Positions 23,587-26,670 of a stretch of 26,670 nt of DNA are shown piece by piece (within the stretch, counting starts at the first letter, position 1; each line of letters starts with the position of its first letter). Below the pieces are notes generated by a model, which did no database searches, was not told the origin of the DNA, and saw nothing but the letters and a program-made list of their open reading frames with translations. Source of the stretch: SIG588 sp045597045 (GTDB lineage Bacteria; Bacillota; Clostridia; Oscillospirales; Acutalibacteraceae). The position numbers and the translations under genes were made by a program. The DNA is taken from positions 1-26,670 of the forward strand of contig JAZODN010000031.1 in NCBI GenBank assembly GCA_045597045.1. The letters run 5' to 3'.

Positions 23587-23623
23587 ATACATGTATTGTG
23601 TATGATTTTTGGGTGTTTGTCAA
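23587..23623 (-). promoter_or_regulatory. Promoter region and palindrome of the GH39 operon
   Basis: On the minus strand TTGACA (23623-23618) is a perfect -35 element, but the hexamer 17 bases on is CACAAT (23600-23595), a poor -10. The perfect palindrome ATACATGTAT (23587-23596) overlaps it. A good -35 with a weak -10 and an overlapping palindrome suggests control by a regulator, as expected for a sugar-utilisation operon. Confidence 0.45.
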
Positions 23624-23649
23624 GGGGAGAATAGGAAAACGAAATTTTT

Positions 23650-23696
23650 TCGAGAGAAAAAGAATACGGAGCCACTCAGCAGCGTGCGGCTCCGTA
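23650..23696 (-). terminator. Terminator of the MORN/zinc-ribbon operon
   Basis: TACGGAGCC and GGCTCCGTA (23688-23696 and 23665-23673) form a 9-bp stem on the minus strand, followed by TTCTTTTTCTCTCG. It lies 11 bases after the stop at 23707. Confidence 0.9.
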
Positions 23697-23706
23697 CCGG
23701 TTGTAT

Positions 23707-24582
23707 TTATTTGGTGAAGGCGCCGCCGACCCAGACGCCGTTCAGCACTTTGTTTTTCACGCGAGTTTTGCCGCGTCCGTTCCACGGGCGATCGTCGCGA
23801 TATTCGCCGTGCCATTCGCTGCCGTCTTCCCAACGGATGTCCACCGCACCGTGAGCACAGCCGAGTTTAAATTCGCCCTCCAAAACAAACATCAAGTCGT
23901 CTGCAATCCGTTTGCCGGCGCCGCACTTGCGACCGCCCTTCCATTCGCCCACGTAGAACGAGCCATCTCCACACAGCGCTACGCCAAATCCATCGAAATG
24001 ATTGTTTTCGAGCTGACCGATGTAAAACAGGGAGTTGGGGTTGTATTCCACGTTCGGGAGATAGTTCAACTGCTCCACGTTTTTGCCGATGCAGGAGAAC
24101 ACTTGGTGGCGACAGGTGTTCAGTGTGTGTAACAACCGCGCTTTGCGCAAGGCACAGGCGGCACCCACAAGAACACCGATAAACCCGGTGATAGAGAGGA
24201 CAATGCCAAAACTGAACAATACGTCATCTAAATTCCCGGGCACCGTAAGCTCTATGCCGGCGATCACTACTATAGCGCCCAACACCAGAACTGCAAGGCC
24301 GCCTGCAAGGCCGCCCCATTGTAGTGCGGTGTTCAGATTAAAGTGTTTTTTGGCAACGCGTAAACGTGTTTTCAAATCCTCGCTCACACCGTAGTTTTCT
24401 TGCACAGGGGCCGGGGCGTGCGTTTCGTTGAAGGCTGCCACCTTTTTTGCAAGGTCCGAGATGTCGGTGGCACTTACGTGATTCAGCAGTTCCCGATAGA
24501 GGCCGTTGACCTCGTTGTAATCCCCCTCCAGCAGAGCGTTCGCCAGGTGAGTTTTCAAATACTCAATCTTTTTTTCGTCCAT
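23707..24582 (-). CDS. Membrane protein with MORN-like repeats
   Basis: This 291-residue protein has a helical N-terminal region (about 1-80, charged), two membrane segments (about 88-110, WGGLAGGLAVLVLGAIVVI; and about 122-145, FSFGIVLSITGFIGVLVGAA), then a soluble tail. The tail holds three or four degenerate MORN repeats: FYIGQLENNHFDGFGV, FYVGEWKGGRKCGAGK, FVLEGEFKLGCAHGAV and WHGEYRDDRPWNGRGKT. MORN repeats often bind membranes or partner proteins. ATG 24582 has GAGGG 7-8 bases upstream and starts 10 bases after the stop of the zinc-ribbon gene, so the two are cotranscribed. No enzymatic motif is visible; it may be a membrane-anchored scaffold partner of the preceding protein. Confidence 0.75.
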   Translation of the reverse strand: MDEKKIEYLKTHLANALLEGDYNEVNGLYRELLNHVSATDISDLAKKVAAFNETHAPAPVQENYGVSEDLKTRLRVAKKHFNLNTALQWGGLAGGLAVLVLGAIVVIAGIELTVPGNLDDVLFSFGIVLSITGFIGVLVGAACALRKARLLHTLNTCRHQVFSCIGKNVEQLNYLPNVEYNPNSLFYIGQLENNHFDGFGVALCGDGSFYVGEWKGGRKCGAGKRIADDLMFVLEGEFKLGCAHGAVDIRWEDGSEWHGEYRDDRPWNGRGKTRVKNKVLNGVWVGGAFTK

Positions 24583-24592
24583 ACTATAACCC

Positions 24593-26584
24593 TCACGCTT
24601 CTTTTTCAATTTCTACCACGGCACCGACGGTCCACAGTTTCTTGGCAAGAGAGGTTGCCGCCTCTGCTGAGATCCCCTTCGCTATAATGGCCGGAGGGGT
24701 GGCCGCCATCTCTTTAGCGGTCAACATTCCGATGCCACGGGCATCTCGCAGCACCTTGGCAACGGCGGCCGTGTCCGCGGCACTCGGCATCAGGCGCGCG
24801 GTGTAAAAACAGCCTGCCGTCAGCGGCATACCGTCGATATCCGTGACTTCGGCGGTGTCTGTGACGGGCGCTGCGGTTGTGGATGTGGGCACAGAAGGCT
24901 TGGTAACGGGGGCTTCGGCAGCAGGTGCCGCAGGGCGAGAACTGCCACCCTTTGCCGTAACGCTGTTTTTCGCAACGCGCGCTTTAATGAAGGATAACTC
25001 GGTGCGAAACGAGGTGGCCTCGGATGCCGCCGCTGTAGCAGCCTTCATTGAGGAAAGGCCGGAAAACGCCGTGAAGAACGCCTGCGCACTGCGAGACAAT
25101 ACCAGGTCATATTCCTTTTTGGCGGCATCCAGCGTATCGCTGTGCGCGTCAACCGTCTCTTTCATGGCGGCATCCTTTTTACGTTTCCAGCGCACGGTGA
25201 AAAAGGCGGCGATCGCGCCGGGTACCGCGCCGATGCCAAGGAATGCAGGGAAGGCCAGGAAAATGCCGCACCCCATAAACGAGGCGGCGAAAACGAAGGC
25301 GATGATCAGCCAGTTGGGGAAGGGGGTGTTTTTCACCTCGGCGACCGCTTGATTCGCCTCGCTTTCGGCACGCTTGATCTCGGTGGTGCAAGGATAGGAG
25401 AACAGCACCTCCGTTTCACGCGTCAGCACCATGGCGGCCAGATAGAACTTGCCGCGATAGGCATATTCGATCACTTGAATCGGTAAGTAAAACTCTTCGG
25501 TGTGGTTGTATGTCGTTTTGGAATAGCAATGCACGTTTTCCGTAAAATCGCCGGGCAGTGCATTCTTTACGCGGTCGGCGCCCTTCTTCTGCAGAATGCG
25601 GTTAAACTTTTCAGAAAAGCGCTTTTCCCAGGCGTCGTCGAGAACTTCGGTTACAACCTCAAGCCCGTCGAGCTGTCCGTCTTCAGCCAATGCCGTTTCC
25701 GTCAGAGCATTGGCGTAGTGTTCGTAATTTTCGGACACTTGCTGTTCCAAATGCTGCAGCAGACTGTCGCCGGCGTAATTGCGCTGCAGGGTGGTACCCA
25801 GGGCGGCGTCGTCATAGCGGTCATTATCTAATGCGTCGTTGTATTGGAGAGGTGCCAGCGAGGTGAACAGGCGATTCAGCCGTCCGCAGGCGGTATAAGT
25901 GCCTTTGTGCTGCACCACGAGAGAACCGTCCACCTTTTTGCGCTCAATTTCCTCGCGGTATTTGGTCACGGCCTCCTGATATTTCCGATAGGAACCGTCC
26001 TGATTTTTGTTGTGATAATCCGTTTTGGTTACATAGTCCGTGTATGGCACCTGTTTGCGATAACAGGCAATGGCGTCGTAAGTAAGAGTGGCTTGGCGAG
26101 TCACGGCCGCAAACGGATAATAACCGCTTGTGACCGACATGACCTCGATGTCCCGAAATACATCAGGCGTTACGTCGGGCGCCTTTTGCAAGGATTTCAG
26201 CAAGCAGTCGAGACCTTCGTCGGGTTGCATGGTGTGCGGCAACACTTTCACGAGAGTGGTGTTTCGCGGAAGATCTTCGTTCTCATCGTCCAAAGAGGCC
26301 AGTCCTTCTCGTGCTTCTTCGTTGTCCGGCTGCAGGTCCAGCACGCGATTGTAATATTCTTGTGCGCGCTTGGTATCACCGCTGTCCTGAAACTCTGCGG
26401 CACGAACCAGCAGATTCTCCACCTCTTCCGAACGATCGATTTTCACTTCGCCCGTGAGTTCCACCAGTAATTTTTGCACCTCGCTTTTGGAATATTGTAT
26501 TCCGCAGCTTTGGCACTCAAAAAGATCGTCGTCCAGTTTGCGAATCTCGGTACTTCCACACACTTCACATTGCAATTTTTTCAT
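24593..26584 (-). CDS. Zinc ribbon-TPR-membrane protein with L7/L12-like C-terminal domain
   Basis: This 663-residue protein starts with a zinc ribbon (CEVCG...CQSCG; Cys6, 9, 24, 27), followed by one TPR-like pair (about 58-95, AQEYYNRVLDLQPDNEEARE). A long soluble region with several Tyr-rich segments spans about 100-420. Two adjacent hydrophobic segments (about 423-470) follow, then a charged helix, a Pro/Ala/Thr-rich linker, and a final domain of about 68 residues. Its LRDARGIGMLTAKEMA, IIAKGISAEAATSLAKKL and VGAVVEIE align with the C-terminal domain of ribosomal protein bL12 (VIKVVRE-G-L-EAK, VKEGVSKEEAEE, GA-VE). ATG 26584 has AGGGGGAT upstream. No function can be assigned; the L12-like end suggests docking to a translation-factor-like partner. 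Confidence 0.75.
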   Translation of the reverse strand: MKKLQCEVCGSTEIRKLDDDLFECQSCGIQYSKSEVQKLLVELTGEVKIDRSEEVENLLVRAAEFQDSGDTKRAQEYYNRVLDLQPDNEEAREGLASLDDENEDLPRNTTLVKVLPHTMQPDEGLDCLLKSLQKAPDVTPDVFRDIEVMSVTSGYYPFAAVTRQATLTYDAIACYRKQVPYTDYVTKTDYHNKNQDGSYRKYQEAVTKYREEIERKKVDGSLVVQHKGTYTACGRLNRLFTSLAPLQYNDALDNDRYDDAALGTTLQRNYAGDSLLQHLEQQVSENYEHYANALTETALAEDGQLDGLEVVTEVLDDAWEKRFSEKFNRILQKKGADRVKNALPGDFTENVHCYSKTTYNHTEEFYLPIQVIEYAYRGKFYLAAMVLTRETEVLFSYPCTTEIKRAESEANQAVAEVKNTPFPNWLIIAFVFAASFMGCGIFLAFPAFLGIGAVPGAIAAFFTVRWKRKKDAAMKETVDAHSDTLDAAKKEYDLVLSRSAQAFFTAFSGLSSMKAATAAASEATSFRTELSFIKARVAKNSVTAKGGSSRPAAPAAEAPVTKPSVPTSTTAAPVTDTAEVTDIDGMPLTAGCFYTARLMPSAADTAAVAKVLRDARGIGMLTAKEMAATPPAIIAKGISAEAATSLAKKLWTVGAVVEIEKEA

Positions 26585-26621
26585 ATTACCTATCCCCCTT
26601 CCTTTCTTTTGCGCAAGTCGG

Positions 26622-26649
26622 ATCGTAGCCATGTCGTTCTGTGAGCCAA
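26622..26649 (-). promoter_or_regulatory. Possible promoter of the zinc-ribbon/MORN operon
   Basis: On the minus strand TTGGCT (26649-26644) and TACGAT (26627-26622) are 16 bases apart, with the start codon 38 bases downstream. Both hexamers deviate from consensus, so this is tentative. Confidence 0.35.
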
Positions 26650-26670
26650 GGAGTTGTCACCTTAACTTGT

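Noticed and set aside
22232..23605. 457-residue plus-strand open frame opposite the GH39 gene
   Set aside because: Shadow frame; the minus strand encodes recognisable catalytic motifs with a proper start.

Overview
The window is chromosomal DNA of roughly 54% GC by eye. It looks like an anaerobic, plant-fibre-degrading Firmicute of the class Clostridia, close to Oscillospiraceae/Ruminococcaceae. Supporting signs are GGAGG-type ribosome binding sites with ATG, GTG and TTG starts, sigma-A-like promoters, a C-terminal type I dockerin on a secreted CE2-like esterase, a GH39-GH43-esterase cluster, chromosomal ParA/ParB, and an AI-2E-family permease. No rRNA, tRNA, IS element or CRISPR array was recognised. 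The assignment rests on protein style, not on a marker gene.

Layout. 1-210: nested array of small hairpins joined by GTGATATT/AATATCAC linkers. 263-453 (-): small gene of unknown function with an apparent one-base deletion after codon 3, with its own promoter and terminator. 593-3119 (+): glycosidase-like TIM-barrel protein plus Gfo/Idh/MocA dehydrogenase, ending at a bidirectional terminator. 3244-4788 (-): ClC chloride transporter with a cytosolic C-terminal domain. 5014-6653 (+): parA-parB. 6759-8242 (+): acyl-ACP thioesterase, overlapped by an unrecognised nuclease-like protein. 8250-9005 (-): a complete small transcription unit without a normal gene. 9113-9808 (+): DinB-like protein. 9955-10734 (+): HTH plus TPR-like protein. 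10929-14087 (-): SWIM/SNF2 helicase. 14258-20028 (+): dihydrouridine synthase, AI-2E-family permease, CE2-like dockerin esterase and ion-transporter-superfamily permease, tightly packed. 20080-23560 (-): GH39, GH43 and SGNH esterase operon without signal peptides, so probably cytoplasmic processing of imported, acetylated xylo- or arabino-oligosaccharides. 23707-26584 (-): two membrane proteins, one zinc ribbon/TPR/L7-L12-like and one with MORN-like repeats.

The most interesting part is 8250-9005 on the minus strand. A consensus promoter (TTGACA, 17 bases, TATACT) leads into a 33-codon ORF with a good ribosome binding site. The stop codon of that ORF lies in the 5' arm of a strong intrinsic terminator. 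A segment inside the ORF (8907-8919) nearly duplicates the terminator's 3' arm, so it can pair with the same 5' arm as an antiterminator. This is the architecture of a translation-coupled attenuator. The region it would control (8368-8775) holds a frame broken by one TAA, two in-frame 63-nt-spaced repeats and many hairpins, and it ends at a U-tract terminator. It could be a decayed gene, a readthrough gene or a structured RNA.

Two other items deserve attention: the hairpin array with the neighbouring frameshifted small gene at the left end, and the unusual zinc ribbon-TPR-membrane-L12-like protein at the right end. All calls come from reading the sequence; no database search was run.
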